Source: Capsicum annuum (Eukaryota > Streptophyta > Magnoliopsida > Solanales > Solanaceae). Taken from it: 64,000 bases of DNA. Positions 33,662-46,845 of this stretch are shown here, piece after piece. The stretch lies in contig NW_025862277.1 of NCBI RefSeq assembly GCF_002878395.1, positions 529,554 through 593,553 of the forward strand, given 5' to 3'. A program made the position numbers and the translations under genes. The first letter of the stretch is position 1; every line of letters begins with the position of its first letter. The notes below the pieces were generated by a model. That model saw only the letters and a list, made by a program, of their open reading frames with translations, made no database searches and was not told where the DNA came from.

Positions 33662-36007
33662 TGTAATACCTCAAACTTTTTTAGCTTAAATTTGTTCCTA
33701 GAATGTTAATGGATACATTCCAAAATGAATAATATTTGTTTCATAAAGAATTCTTTAGATTTTAACTTTCCATTATGTGGTAAATTGAATGAGCTTTTCA
33801 TCGATACCAAATTCGCCCAATTCCGACACTCGGTTGAGGAGTTAGAACATTTTTAGTTGGCAGTATAACTCCTGGGCAGTCACCAAGTCGCAGAGGTGGT
33901 TAAGTTCATAATTATCATTTTTCAGTGGACCTCCGCAATATTAGAAAATCACGCAAAGGTCTATTTTCCCATTTGTCAATTTCTAGTAGTCCAATGCTAT
34001 AGTGGCGCGTCGAGCCGAAGGCCAAAATGACATCTCTATAGGGCACCACTATATTGGCGTATCGTGTTGAAGTTCTAGGTCCCAATTTTCAAAATCTAGT
34101 AGGACAACGTGATAGCTCTGCATCGTGGAGACCCCCTATTTCCCAGTTGTCAAATTCTAGTGGGCCACCGCGATAGTGGCGTGTCGCGGTGGCCCATCAA
34201 ATCGGGACCCCAGTTCATTATTCCAGTTTTGTTTAGGAGTTTAAAAAGGGTATTTTAGACAATTCACAAGCCCCTAATTCCATCCAACACAAGATTTAAG
34301 CCTATAACAAGCATTTTATGCTTATATTAATCAAAATTTCTCTCAAGCAAAACCCTAAGCTTCAACAATCAACTTTAAGAATCCCCAAGATTTCACCATT
34401 CTTTTCCCAAATCAATGCAAGATTCAATGTTCCCAATTCAAGAATTCCAAGAAGCATTTTTTAAGAGCACATATAGAATCCTAAAATAAAACTTGTTCAT
34501 CTATTTCATCATCTAAGGTATGTGGGGTCTTGAACAAGGATAAACCTTTAATGCTTTTGCCCAAAGCTTAATTTGGTTTCAATTTTATTGAATATTGTAT
34601 AATTTCCCATGAAATTTAAGTCAGGGTTGATATCCAAATCCTCATTACTTTAGTTTATGACATTATTATGATATTTAAGGCTCCAATTGCAAGAAACTTA
34701 TATATTCATGTTTGCAATTATAAGATTTATATTATGAGTTATATACCATTATCTTTACTGAGATTGTTGAAAGCTTTTAAGATGATTATTGAGAATAAAG
34801 TTTAAATCTGATTATTGATGTATTAAAGCTTTATACATTGAGTCCTAAGTACTATCGATGATTTTATAAGGAGATCATGAAATCAAGTCCTATTGACAAG
34901 TTTTGATTAGTGCTTTCAAAAGAAAAGATTGATATTTTGATCCTAAGAAAAGATAGAAATCCACATTATTTATACCGTTCATAATTTAAAAAAAAAACAT
35001 AATTGGTTTTAATTACGAACCCTTGTGCTATTTTAAGGTGGATTTCATAAAAGTTCTGAGCAATAAGTATGTTAGTAGTATTTAGCATCGAGTTGGGTAT
35101 GATTCCAAGGTCTTATGCCCCAAATCTATGAGCCATCGTAGTTTTCAAAAGTCCATAGTGGGCTAAGATAGTGATCACTTAAGTTAAGGTTCTACTCGAT
35201 GGTAAGAATAGAACTGCTCTCCCTAACATGGGCAAGACATTGGACTTTATGTCATCTCACATGGTTTATGTCGGTTAGAAGAAGCTCCCAAAATTCCAAG
35301 ATTCCCAAAGATCGCAAAGCTTCTAAGTTTCAAAAGAAAAAATGATAGAAAAGCTTTTATAAGACTAAGTATTATGACTCACTAGATTTACAAGTATGAT
35401 TTGTTATACATGGTTTTATATTTTAGTATTTTAGATAATCATGCTTATGTGAGTCATATACATCCAGCATGCATTTACTTTCTAATTATAATGATGTCGT
35501 TCTTATGCATTACACCCCCATATACTCAGTACATCCTCAAAGTGTTGATCCATATATATGTCTGTGTGCTACATTGTCTTATAATGTAGGTTCAGGTGCT
35601 TAGTGTCAGCAGCATAATTAGTTTAAGCATCTCTATCTACACTCCCACAGTTGGTGAGTCCTTATGATTCGAGGGCCTACTTCTTCAGATTTCCATCTTT
35701 CATAGTAATTGATTTATTATTTTTGGTTTAGTCTGAGTTAGTTAGGGGTCTGTACTAATGACTCTCTAGTTCCTTAGCAGCAGAGGCTTGCCGGACTATG
35801 AGTTTATTTATAGACTTTTAGTATTTGCTATTTAGACAGTATCTTCAGTTTATTCAGTTTAGTTTTCGTATGATATAACATTATTTCTTGACTAGATTAT
35901 CTTAAAGTAAGGTTCAGACCTAGCAAAAGCCTTTATGGGTTAGCTTGGGGATACTCATAGCCTTGAGCATCGAGTGATGTCTCGGGATCAGATTTTGAGG
36001 CATTATA
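33662..36007 (+). repeat. 3' LTR of element H
   Basis: Begins TGTAATACCTC after the purine tract AAGGGGGAGATAT and is about 2.35 kb. It belongs to the B LTR family but is clearly diverged. It carries a hairpin array at about 33880-34200 (for example CACCGCGATAGTGGCGTGTC). There is no coding sequence. Confidence 0.87.
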
Positions 36008-36540
36008 GTAGCGTATGAGCTTGAGCTACCTGCAGATTTATCCTCAATTCATCCAGTATTCCATGTTTCCTTGTTGAAGAAGTGCATGGATGATTCAGCC
36101 ATTATGGTTCCTCTAGAAAGTAAAGATATTTAGAATAGCCTTTCTTACAAATAGATTCCAGTAGAAATTATTGATCATCAGATCCGTAGACTAAGGAACA
36201 AAAAATTTCCATTGGTTAGAGTTCTGTGGTAAAATAAGTCCATTGAGGTTGCCACTAGGGAAATAGAAGCAAACATTCTCACCAAGTATCCTTATCTCTT
36301 CTCCACGAACTCAGATTCAGCCGAACGTAATAGCCTTCCTTCATTAAGTTCTTTTCCAATCTCAGATTCAGACATATAGCTGTTTTCATGTAAATTCATG
36401 CACTCGTAGATCAGTTCAGTGACTTAGTATGTTTAAGATTCAGTCATACAGTTTGTTTTTGTTGTGCATGATAGCTTATAGCCTCAGAGTCCTTAATATT
36501 TTTAGCTTAACTAGCCACATTCGAGGACAAATGTTCCCAA
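36008..36540 (+). pseudogene. Element B chromodomain region, right of H
   Basis: After H's target copy the B frame resumes ([20 protein letters not shown], then LKKCMDDSAIMVPLES). The chromodomain part follows (IPVEIIDHQIRRLRNKKFP, LVRVLW), with stops near 36133 and 36230. An untranslated tail leads to the purine tract at 36539-36550 (AAGGGGGAGATA), directly before the 3' LTR. Confidence 0.85.
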
Positions 36541-36551
36541 GGGGGAGATAT

Positions 36552-38344
36552 TGTAATACCCCACACTTTTCCTAGCTTAATTTAGCTCCTAGAATGTCAA
36601 GGGTTAGTTTCAACAATGAAAAACTTTTGTTACATATGGAATTTTTCAGTTCTAGACTCTCCATAGTGTAGAGAATTGAATTATTTTTCCATCGATACCA
36701 ATTTCACCTAAATCCAATATTCGGTTGAGAAGTTATGACATTTTTAGTAAAGAAGTGTGCTATTTAGGAAAGCACCGTATCTCGGTGAAGGAGAAAATGG
36801 CAATTTTCTGATTTACAATGGACCTCCGCGATTGGCCCACTTTGCGGGAAAGTACCAGGTCCTATTCATCCTTTTAAGTGACTCACTGCGATGGTGGCGA
36901 ATTGCGGTGATATCCAAAATAGGACTCATCCTTTTTCCTATAGACCAATGTGATTTCACCGTGTCGCGCTGGAGGCCAATATCCAAGTTGTCTTTTTCCA
37001 GTGAGCCACGGCGATAGTGGCATACGAAATTGGGAATTTCTCCCTTATTCCAGCTTCGACAAAAATTTTAAAAAGGGCAATTAGGTCAATTCCCAAGTCC
37101 CAATTCATCCAAAACAAGGAATTAAGCTTATTCTTAAGAACTCTATGCATATTTTCAACAATTCTCTCTCAAAGAAAACCCTAGAGCTCAAAACTTAAGC
37201 TCAAAGAAATCAAATTTCCTCCATTATTTCTCCAAGAAAAGCTAAAATTGTGGATTTCCAAATCAAGATAATCAAGAGTTCACCTTCAAAAGCTGAAATA
37301 GGAATTCAAATTCAAGTTTCTTCATCCAATCATCAATTAAAGTATGCGGGGTTTATGAACAAGGATCCTCTTTCATCCTTGTTCCCAAAACTAACTTTTA
37401 ACTACAAATTTACATAATTTTATATTAATATACATGAGTTTTATAGTAGGGTTCATACCCAATGTTGCTATTCGCAAGATAATGAGATTTCATGTGACTT
37501 AGAAGTTGAATTGCATGTTTATTTTTATACTTTCATGCGTATTGCAGTAAATTACAGAATTTTAATTGAATTATCATTGTTTTCGTTACCAAGCATGATT
37601 ATTATGATGTTTTGACATGATACTGATGCATGGATTATTATCCCTTGATTGAATATCATTATTTCAAGAAATATTATGCTTTAAGCATCAGATGATCAGT
37701 TTATTTTTAGATTTTCAGTAAAGATGTGAGCTTTTAAATTCTCAGATAAGATTGGAAATCAACTTTACAAATTTATTACAGATAACAAAAATCAGATTAG
37801 CTTTACATACAGATTGAATCAGATAAATGAATAATTGGTTTCACAATAAGCCTTTATGATAGTTTACAAGTGGATTTCCAACAGAATGAGCATACATATT
37901 AAAGGGAGTAGTATTTAGCATCGAGCGGGAAGTGTGGGATTAGCGTGCCCTAAATTCCACAAAACTATGTAGCCAACACAGGTATAGATTATCAGATTAT
38001 TCCTATTTCTATATGGATGACAGTTACAGATGTGATTACTTAGATTAGGCTATACTACTTGGCAAGAGTATGATACCTCTCCCCATCGTGAGGTTTTCCC
38101 CATAGAGAAACAAGACTGCTAGATATGTTTTAGATTTTCAGAGTTGATTTATCAGACTTTTAAGATTAGTATTTCCAGATATTCTCAGTTAACTTAGATA
38201 GTTTTCCGTATTTCGTATGATTTTATATCTATATTCCTTTATTATGAGATTTAGACTTAGTAGAAGGCAGACAAGGTTAGCTTAAGGCTACTCGTAGTCT
38301 TGAGCACTGTGTGACGTCTCGGGACCAAGTTTCGAGGTGTTACA
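36552..38344 (+). repeat. 3' LTR of element B with internal deletion
   Basis: Starts TGTAATACCCC and ends GAGGTGTTACA. Compared with the 5' LTR it lacks about 690 bp, joined at about 38115 between two AGACT words (CAAGACT and CAGACTGCTAGA), a microhomology deletion. The hairpin array is kept at about 36770-37025. Its right part is the left border of a larger tandem duplication. Confidence 0.88.
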
Positions 38345-38351
38345 CCTGTCT

Positions 38352-38363
38352 TCTCTAATACCA
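38352..38363 (-). other. Primer binding site of C, copy I
   Basis: The minus strand reads TGGTATTAGAGA, close to the initiator-Met site TGGTATCAGAGC. The matching site in copy II is 44659-44670 (TGGTATTAAAGA). Confidence 0.65.
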
Positions 38364-38366
38364 ATT

Positions 38367-40552
38367 TTTCACGACCCAAAATCCAAGGGTTATAATGGAA
38401 CTTGTTGCAGAAAGCCTTGACAAGTAAACCTATCACCCAAACTGATATAAAAGGGGAATTAAGAACACCAATATTCAAGGTAAAGCTTTTAGAATGAAGT
38501 GGAACCATACCATTATAGTGAAACAAGGAACACATAACCATAGATATCAATCCATAACTTGAAAACCTAGTGTCATAGTGTAAGAACATCACTAATACAA
38601 CTCGAAATCAAAATACATAAGATATCCACAATAGGAATAACTTTATATCTGAATACAAAAAATACATAGTCTAAATATAGAAAGGTAGTAGTAAACTCCG
38701 AAAGCAAGAATCCAACTGCTACCTCAAATAGCATCGAAGTATTGCATGAAGTCAACCATCGTGAGGCATATTCGAATAATCATCGATATCAAAAGTGCAT
38801 CGTAAGGGTGAGTACAGTCCACTTGTACTCAGTAGGTATCATAGGCCGACTGAGCAAAGTAAAAAATAAAGTATACAAAATACATACTATGGGCACGTCA
38901 CCTGCAATCAAAAAATATCCCAAATGGTAGCCCACACAATTTTCACTAACAATCTATAATATTCACATATATTACAACAATACGAGAAAAGAATACAAGT
39001 ATACAGATATCACACATACAAGTATGAAAGAAGGTATACACATAGACAAGTATACATCAAAAGAGATAATACAACACAAGTAAAGGTATAATGTACGTAC
39101 AAATTCAATAAAGATGATGATGATGATGATAATGATGATGTGATGGACAAGGTTGTCGCACAACTTTCATATACACCTATGGAGCTAAAGATTCCCAACA
39201 TAGGACCCATGGGAGGTAATCAACCCGTATACAATCCAAATCCAATACCATATCCATATCTCCTCTCTGACATCCTTCAGTGGAGGATTTTTAAAATGTT
39301 ATATTTTTTTTGTCAGAAAAGGCCGTGTTTCCAGTATTTCCATGGTGGTACCAATATTTAATGAATGTATATGATATGAGGATCTAATTCTCACAACGAA
39401 CCAGACTGAGAATTTTCATAATAAACCAATTATCAACCAAGTGAGCCAGAATCCACTCATTAATCAAACCATCCATGAATACAACATAGTCCATATGCTA
39501 ACAGAGTAAAATACATTAAAAGAAACCATTGACACCATGTTAGGCTTATGCATTAAATAAGATACAATTAATTTCATGTATACAAGGCCAACAATATCAT
39601 ATAGGACCTTACATGATCACACATAACGAATAATATTACAGAACCAACAAATACATTAATATATAGGGCCTCACACAGGCACAACACAATAACTATTGAT
39701 AGTTTCATGGATAGATCTAACACCCTTAACATGATTTTTGTATCAATACTAACTACCCAACCCAGTCTGAAGAAAGTTAAGCCATAACCTACCTCGAATA
39801 CTGAAAATTGATCCACAACCCTTCAATCCAAAGCCCTACTCCTCGTGAATGGACTTGGAATCAACTAAAGTATAGAAATGTAGAATCTATGCATAAAACA
39901 TACCCAACATACCCATATTACCTATTTCCAAGTTGCGGTTAAAATGGACCCCCGAAATGGATTTTTGGAAAAGAAGGGTAAAATTATAATTTTATTTCAA
40001 AATTATATTTCCTATATTTTTAGGAGTTTATAGCTGAAAACTCAAGTTAAAACATGTTAAAAACAAAATCCAAATCAAAGAAAAACCATTTTCAAGCTTC
40101 ACTGGAAAAAATCTCTGAAATCCGTTTTAAAAATTGAGAATTGAAGCTTTTTTAAAGATGAAATATAGAGAAAATGATAGTTATAAGATTAGAAACTTAC
40201 CCAAGTGAAAAAGGGGTTTGAATCGAAGAAATACAAGTTTTAAACTTTTCGAGCCAAAATCCCCAATTTCCACTTTTTATTTCATGTTTAAAACAATAAT
40301 TAAAGGATGAGATTGAAAACAGTAGTTGAAATAGGTTTTATGAAGCTTACCTAAGCTTAGAAATGGAAGTAATTGCTCAAAATCACAAAACCCTAAGCTC
40401 TAAATCTCAGAAATTGTGAAAATTGTAAAAACAAGGTGTATATATATAGTCTAGGCATCACATACGTGACCAGGTGTTGCGTACGCAATACTTGGCCTAA
40501 TTGAAGGTATCAAATTTGCGATGTGTCCTTTGTGAATACGGATTTCGCGATT
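38367..40552 (-). repeat. 5' LTR of element C, copy I (partial)
   Basis: The internal end of the LTR (plus strand TTTCACGACCC, TG worn to TT) is next to the primer site. It runs for about 2.19 kb and stops where D is inserted, at CGATT. It contains a short ATG/GAT triplet run (39112-39143). No coding sequence; short open frames in it are not conserved in copy II. Confidence 0.75.
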
Positions 40553-42598
40553 TGGTACTCTTAAATTACACCTCTCTAGAGAGAGAGTAAGCATCCCTGT
40601 CAAATATAGAACCCAACTAGGTTGGGTGTTGAATCCCACAGGGAATACTGTATTCACTAAGTATTGTGGTTGTTACTAGACTATTGATCCAAGGTTCCAA
40701 GTTAAAAAAGGAGTTTAACTTTGTAAATTTTATCTCGTTATTTGTAAAAGAGAATGATCCAAAAAGCGATTTTTATTGCAAATAGTAATTCAATGAGAGT
40801 AGACAAACTAGAGTTATAGTTTCCAAGATGTTCAAGCATCTAGGGTTGTGAATTATTTTTAATTTCCAATTAATCACGATGATTGCAAGAGTTATTGAAT
40901 CCTATAATTTACCCATTTGTCTCTCAACCTAAATGAATAAATCATCCTTCAATTCTCTCTAACTTAAAGAATATATTAACTTATTCAATTATTCTCTCAT
41001 ATGGGTTGATCTAGTTAAGGAATCAACCCTTAACCCAAAGGTTAAAGCCTCTAGATTTCACATAAACCTCTTCTTTTCCTAACAAACACTTTTTTATTCG
41101 AGCAAGTGATGTTCTTGGGCTCATCCTTCAAGTATGCAACCAAGAAAGGTAATTATTGTGAAGAAGGGTTTATTCAACCTTAGTTAATCATGGAAATCAA
41201 ACATTCTCACAACCCTAACCAGTTTTTTACATCAAGACTCCCATAACCCTAGTTATGAGAGCTTAGCCACACATTTCCATAGAAGAAAAAGAAGGAGTCA
41301 TTGCATTTCTCATTAATAGATTCATAAAATACTTTCAAAGGATCAAGGATTTGTTGTAGACAATGGAAAGATGTTGTTTAAATGGGAGAAAATAAAGAAG
41401 AGAGAGAGTCCTAGAAGAAATAACTGACTTCAAATTCTTTGAATTTAGAGGGAGTTAATCAGTTGTAGAATTTAAAGAGGTTGCAACGTATGCAACCGCC
41501 CTATTTTATCTCTTTAAAAGTATTTGGGTAAAGTACAGGTGATTTAAATAAGCTTCAGGTTTAAATTGACCTGCCCCAGAACTAGGGTTACATTGACGGC
41601 TGACCTGATCGTCCATCAAGATTGCGATGGTCCGCCAGGTTAGCCTTCGCGTCTTACCAGAATCTGAGCAACTTTGCTTCATTGTGATGGTTCATTTGAT
41701 GGCCCTTCAGACCAACGAAAGTCCACCAACTCGACCATCAAACCTTAAATAAAATGTCTATTTTTTTACCATTAATTTGACAGCACCATTGGCAATCCGT
41801 CGAACCTTCGATAGTCTGTCAGTCTCTCTGTCAACCCCCACTCAACTATGAAACTCCTTTCTATCTTCATTCTCAGTCCTGAACACTTCACAAATACATA
41901 CAAAATTCATAAAAATATCAAATAAACTCTAGCTATGATTACAACACCTTGTGGGTTGCCTCCCTCTAGCGCCTGATTTAATGTCACGACACAATGTAGT
42001 TATCTCAATTACTCATATTTCATCGAGATAGATAGTAGCTATGCATTTTATTGAGTCCATTGGATCGATATATGACTTTAGTCATTGCCCATTCACTTTT
42101 AAGACACTTCTGTCTTCATTTGAAAGTTCAACTACTCCCGATGGGTAGACTTGATTAACTTGGAATAGGCCCGACCATTTTGATTTAATGCTTACTTGGA
42201 AACAGGTTTAGGCTAGATTTGAAGAGAAACACTCAATCACCCTTTTGAAATTCTCTTTTTGTAATCCTCCGGTCATGGTACTTTTTTATCTTCTCTTTGT
42301 AAAGATTTGCCCCTTCATACGCACCAAGATGGAACTCATCCATCTTATTTAGCTGTCCTAATCTCAGCTCTGTTGCCTCACTCCAATTCAAATTTATCCT
42401 TCTAAGTGCCCATAAGGCCTTATGCTCTAATTCAATTGGAAAATAACATACCTTACCAAAAAATAATTGGTATGGTGACATGCCGATGGCTGTCTTGAAA
42501 GCTATTCTATATGACCATAAGGCATCATCAAACTTTCTAGACCAGTCTTGTCTGCTAGCATTTACTATTTTATCAAGTATGGCTTTGATCTCTCTAGT
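40553..42598 (-). mobile_element. Truncated copy of Athila-like element D
   Basis: From the left: about 800 bp of the 3' LTR (40553 to about 41350), a microhomology junction at TTTGTTGT, the spacer after pol (to 41946), the motif GGGAGGCAACCC in reverse complement (about 41955-41966), and the end of integrase to 42598. There it stops inside the integrase and meets the B LTR of copy II. It sits at the same point of the C LTR as full-length D, so it is a duplicate and not an independent insertion. Confidence 0.85.
42233..42598 (-). pseudogene. Athila-like integrase fragment (copy I of D)
   Basis: The minus-strand frame is open for about 120 codons: REIKAILDKIVNASRQDW, SYRIAFKTAIGMSPYQLFFG, ELEHKALWALRRINLNW, KEKIKKYHDRRI. 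The block MSPYQLxFGK with ELEHKA is typical of Athila/Tat integrases. It begins right after the catalytic Glu region and is broken upstream by the tandem-duplication junction at 42599. It is better preserved than the matching part of D at 53336-53778, which has stops. Confidence 0.88.
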
Positions 42599-44651
42599 GG
42601 CGCCCAATTTCCCAGTTGTCTTTTTACAGTGAGCCACCGCAATAGTGGCACAATGTGGTGGCATGTAAAATCAGTAATTTCTCCCTTATTCCAGTTCCGA
42701 CGAAAATTTTAAAAAGGGCAATTAAGTTAATTGCCAAGCCCCAATTCGTCCAAAACAAGGAATTCATCTTATTCTTAAGCACTTTATGAATATTTTCAAC
42801 AATTCTCTCTCGACAAAAAACCCTTGAGCTCAAAACTTAAGCTCCAACAAATCAAATTTCCTCCATTGTTTCTCCAAGAAACCCAAAATTGAGGATTTTC
42901 AAATCAAGATAATCAAGAGTTCATCTTCAAAAGCTCAAAGATGAATCAAAAGTTAAAGTTTCTTCAACCAGTCATCAATTAAGGTATGGTGGGGTTTATG
43001 AACAAGAATCCTCTTTTATCCTTGTTCCCAAAACTAACTTTTAACTATAAATTTACATGATTTTATATGAATATACATGAGTTTTATAGTAGGGTTCATA
43101 CCCAATGTTGCTATTCGCAAGATTATGAGATTTCAGGGACTTAGAAGTTGAATTACATGTTTATTTTCATATTTTCATGCGCATTACAGTAAATTTTAGA
43201 TTATTAATAGAATATCATTTTTTCATTATCAAACATGATTATTATGATATTTGACAAAAGATTGATGCATGGGTTACCATCCCTAGATTGACTATCATTA
43301 TTTTAAGTAAGATTATGCTTTAAGCATCAGATGACTAGTTTAATTTTAGATTTTCAGTAAAGATTTGAGCCTTTAAATCATCAGATAAGATTTGAAATCC
43401 ACTTTACAGATTTATTACAGATTACAAAAATCAGATTAGCTTTACTTAAAAATTGAATCAGATAAATGCATAATTGGTTTCATTATAAACCCTTATGATA
43501 GTTTAAAAGTGGATTTCCAACAGAATGAGCATACAAATTAAAGGGGGTATTATGTAGCATCGAGCAGGAAGTGCGGGATGAGCGTTCCCTAATTTCCATA
43601 GAACTACGTAGCCAACGTAGGTACAGATTATCAGATTATTCCCATTTCTATATGGATGAAAGTTACAGATGTGATCACATAGATTAGGTTATACTCCTTG
43701 ACAAGAGTATGACACCTCTCCCCATCGTGAAGTTTTCCCCATAAGGGAACAAGACGCTGGACTTCATGATTGCTCACATGGTTTATATCGGTTAGAAGAA
43801 CCTCCCTAAAAGAAAAAGACTACAAAATGATCTTAACCACAAAGCTTTTAGAAACTAAGTGTAAAGGCCCACAATTTTATTCAGTCATTTCTTTATATAA
43901 GCCTTTAGCTATAGATTTCAACTTTTAAATTTTAGATATAAAGATGAGTCCTTTCTACACTTAGACAACATGATTTACAGAAAGATCACTAGTACAAATT
44001 TTAGAACTAAATGGTATGACTCACTAGATTTATAAAGTATGATTTACTATTTATGATTATGATTCTTAGCTTTCATATATTACAGCTTATGTGAGTTCTC
44101 TACATTTAACATGCATTGTTTTACAAATTCTGATGATGAGATAATGTTTTACTTAGTACATTCTTAAAGTATTGATCCACATATACGTCTATATGCTACA
44201 TTTTTTCATAATGTAGGTTCAGGTGCTCAATTTCAGTGATGTGAGTGATTTTAAGCATCTCCATATACATTCTGGCAGTTGGTGAGTCCTCATAGTTCAG
44301 GGACTTAGTTAATCAAATTTTTAGCTTATCAGTTTAGATGATTCAGTATTTTTAGACATTCCAAGTCAACTGGGGGTTTATCCCAGTGACTCTCCAGTTA
44401 TTAGTACTAAAGGCTTGTCAGACTACTAGACATGTTTTAAATTTTTGGTGTTGATTTATCAAACCTTAAAGATTAGTATTTCTAGATATTCTCAGTTAAC
44501 TCAGATAGTTTTCTCTATTTCATATGATTTTATATCTGTATTTATTTATTATAAGATTCTAACTTAGTAGAAGACAGACAGGGCTAGCTTAAGGCTACTC
44601 GTACTCTTGAGCATCATGTGATATCTCAGGACCAGGTTTCGGGGAGTTACA
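42599..44651 (+). repeat. Partial B LTR in copy II
   Basis: Right-hand part of a B 3' LTR, starting within the last hairpin unit of the array and ending GGGGAGTTACA. It has no 5' end, no purine tract and no element body in front of it, so it is a recombination product and not a separate insertion. It retains the roughly 690 bp missing at 38115. Confidence 0.87.
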
Positions 44652-44673
44652 CCTGTCTTCTTTAATACCAATT

Positions 44674-46845
44674 TGTCACAACCCAAAATCCAAGGGTTAT
44701 GATGGAACTTATTGCGGTAATCCTTGATAGCCTATCACCCAAACTGATATAAAAAGGGAAGTAAGAACACCAATACCCAAGGCAAGGCTTTTAGAACAAA
44801 GTCGAACCATACCACTATAGTGAAAGCGGAAATACATAACCATAGATATCAAACAAAAATTTGAAATCCTGGTGTCACAGTGTAAGAACATCACTAATAC
44901 AACTCAAAATCCAAATACATAAGATATCCACTATAGGAATAACTCTATATCTGAATACAAAAAAGACATAGTCTAAATATAGAAAGGTAGTAGTAAACTC
45001 TGAAAGCAAGAATCCAACTGCTACCTCAAATAGCATCGAAGTATTGCATCAATTCAACCATCGTGAGGCATATTCAAATCAGGATCTGCCTCAAAAGGGC
45101 ATCGTAGGGGTGAGTACAATCCACTTGTACTCAGTAGGTATCATAGGCCGACTGACCAAAGTAGAAAATAAAGCATACAAAATACATACTAAGGGCACGT
45201 CACCTACAACCGAAAAATATCCCAAATGGTAGCCCACAGTATCTCCGCTAACAGTCCATAATATTCATATATATTATAATATTACGAGAAAAAAATACAA
45301 GTATACAGATATCACATATCAAATATGAAAGAAGTTATACACATAGACAAGTATACATCAAAAGAGATAATAAAACACAAGTAAAGGTATAATGTAAATA
45401 CAAATTCAATGAAGATGATGATAATGATGATAATGGTGATGTGATCCACAAGGTTGCCGCACAACCTCCATATACACCTATGGAGCTAAAGCTTCACAAC
45501 GTAGGACCCATGGGTGGTAATCAACCCGTATACAATCCAAATCTAATACCATATCTATATCTCCTCTCTGACATCCTTCAGTAGAGGGTTTTTAAAATAT
45601 CATATTATTTTGTTAGAAAAGCCCGTGTTTCCAGTATTTCCATGGTGGTACCAATATTTAATGAATGTATATGATATGAGGATGTAATTCTTATAACCAA
45701 CCAGATTGAGAATTTTCATAATAAACCAATTATCAACCAACTCAGCCAAAATTCACTCATTAATCAAACCATCCATGAATCCAACATAGTCCATATGCTA
45801 ACAGAGTAAAATACATTAAAAAACACCATTGATTCCATGTTAGGCTTCATGATTAAATAAGAAACAATTAATTTCATGTATACAAGTCCAACAATATCAT
45901 ATAGGACCCCACATGATCACACATAACAAATATTATACCAAAACCACCAAATGCATTAACATATAGGCCCCCACATAGGCACAACTAAATAACTATAGAC
46001 ATTCTCATGTATAGATCCCACACCCTTAACATGATATTTGTATCAACACTAACTACTCGACCCAGTCTGAAGAAAGTTAAGCCATAACCTACCTCGAATG
46101 CTTAAAACATATCCACAACCCTTCAATCCAAAGCCCTACTCCTCACTAATGGACTTGGAATCAACTAAAATATAGAAATGTAGAATCTATGCATCAAATA
46201 AAGCCAACATACCCAAATTACCTATTTTCAAGTTGCGGTCAAAATTGACCCCCGAAATAGATTTTTGGAAAAGAAGGACAAAACCATAATTTTATTTTAA
46301 AATTATATTTTCTATATTTCTAAGAATCTACATCTGAAAACTTTAATTAAAAACAAAATCCAAATCGAATAAAAACTATTTTCAAGCTTCATTGGCAAAA
46401 ATATCCGAAATCCATTTTAAAAATCGAGAATTGAAGCTTTTTTGAAAAGGAAATAGTGAGAAAATGATAATTATAAGATTAGAAACTTAGCCAAGTAAAA
46501 ATGGCATTTGAATTGAAGAAATACAAGTTTTAGACCTTCCAGGACAAAATCCCCAATTTCTACTTTTTATTTCGTATTTAAAACAAGAATTAAAGGATGA
46601 GATTAAAGAAAAGTAGCTGAAATCGGTGTTATGGAGCTTACCCAAGATTAGAAATGGAAGTAATTTCTCAAAATCACAAAACCCTAAGCTCTAAGTCTTT
46701 AAAATGGTGAAAATTATAAAAAAAAAAAGTGTATGTATATAGTCTGGGCATCGCATGCGTGACCAGGTGTCATGTACGTGATTTCTGGCCTAATGGCAAG
46801 TATCGCATTTGCAATCTGTCCTTTGCGAATATGGATGTCGTGATT
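44674..46845 (-). repeat. 5' LTR of element C, copy II, left part
   Basis: Starts TGTCACAACCC next to the primer site (44659-44670) and runs to the target duplication of D (TGATT, 46841-46845). The LTR continues at 60176. The left and right parts together make an LTR of about 2.76 kb. Confidence 0.82.

Larger units (their letters stand above)
27791..36007 (+). mobile_element. Element H: nested chromovirus, partly duplicated in tandem
   Basis: H starts TGTAATACCCC at 27791 and ends GAGGCATTATA at 36007. The flanks are GTGGT (27786-27790) and GTAGC (36008-36012), each one transition away from GTGGC. That ancestral form survives at 30515-30519, before a second copy of H's start. The 5' LTR is cut to about 70-80 bp and fused to the gag end and protease. 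The block 27791-30519 and the following sequence are diverged tandem copies. The 3' LTR is full length (33662-36007). Confidence 0.85.
22781..38344 (+). mobile_element. Element B: chromovirus with nested element H
   Basis: Both LTRs are present (22781-25266 and 36552-38344), with a tRNA-Met primer site, gag, protease, part of RT, the integrase end, chromodomain and a purine tract. The target duplication is CCTGA/CCTGT with one mismatch. About 2.5 kb between RT and the end of integrase has been deleted (junction about 27515). H (27791-36007) interrupts the integrase C-terminal part. Without H the element is about 7.3 kb. It lies in the leader of older element C. Confidence 0.88.
36968..42598. 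repeat. Chimeric tandem duplication, copy I
   Basis: The block holds the right part of the B 3' LTR, the C primer site, the start of the C LTR and a shortened piece of D. The same order occurs again from 42599. At matched points (end of B LTR 38344 and 44651; start of C LTR 38367 and 44674) the offset is 6307 bp. Copy I has lost about 690 bp in the B LTR and about 4.9 kb in D (junction about 41350). Confidence 0.85.

Noticed and set aside
41950..41970. GGGAGGCAACCC as the purine tract and LTR border of D
   Set aside because: In full-length D this motif lies directly after integrase (about 53140), far from the LTR; the true border is at 48325 with matching LTR ends and target duplication.
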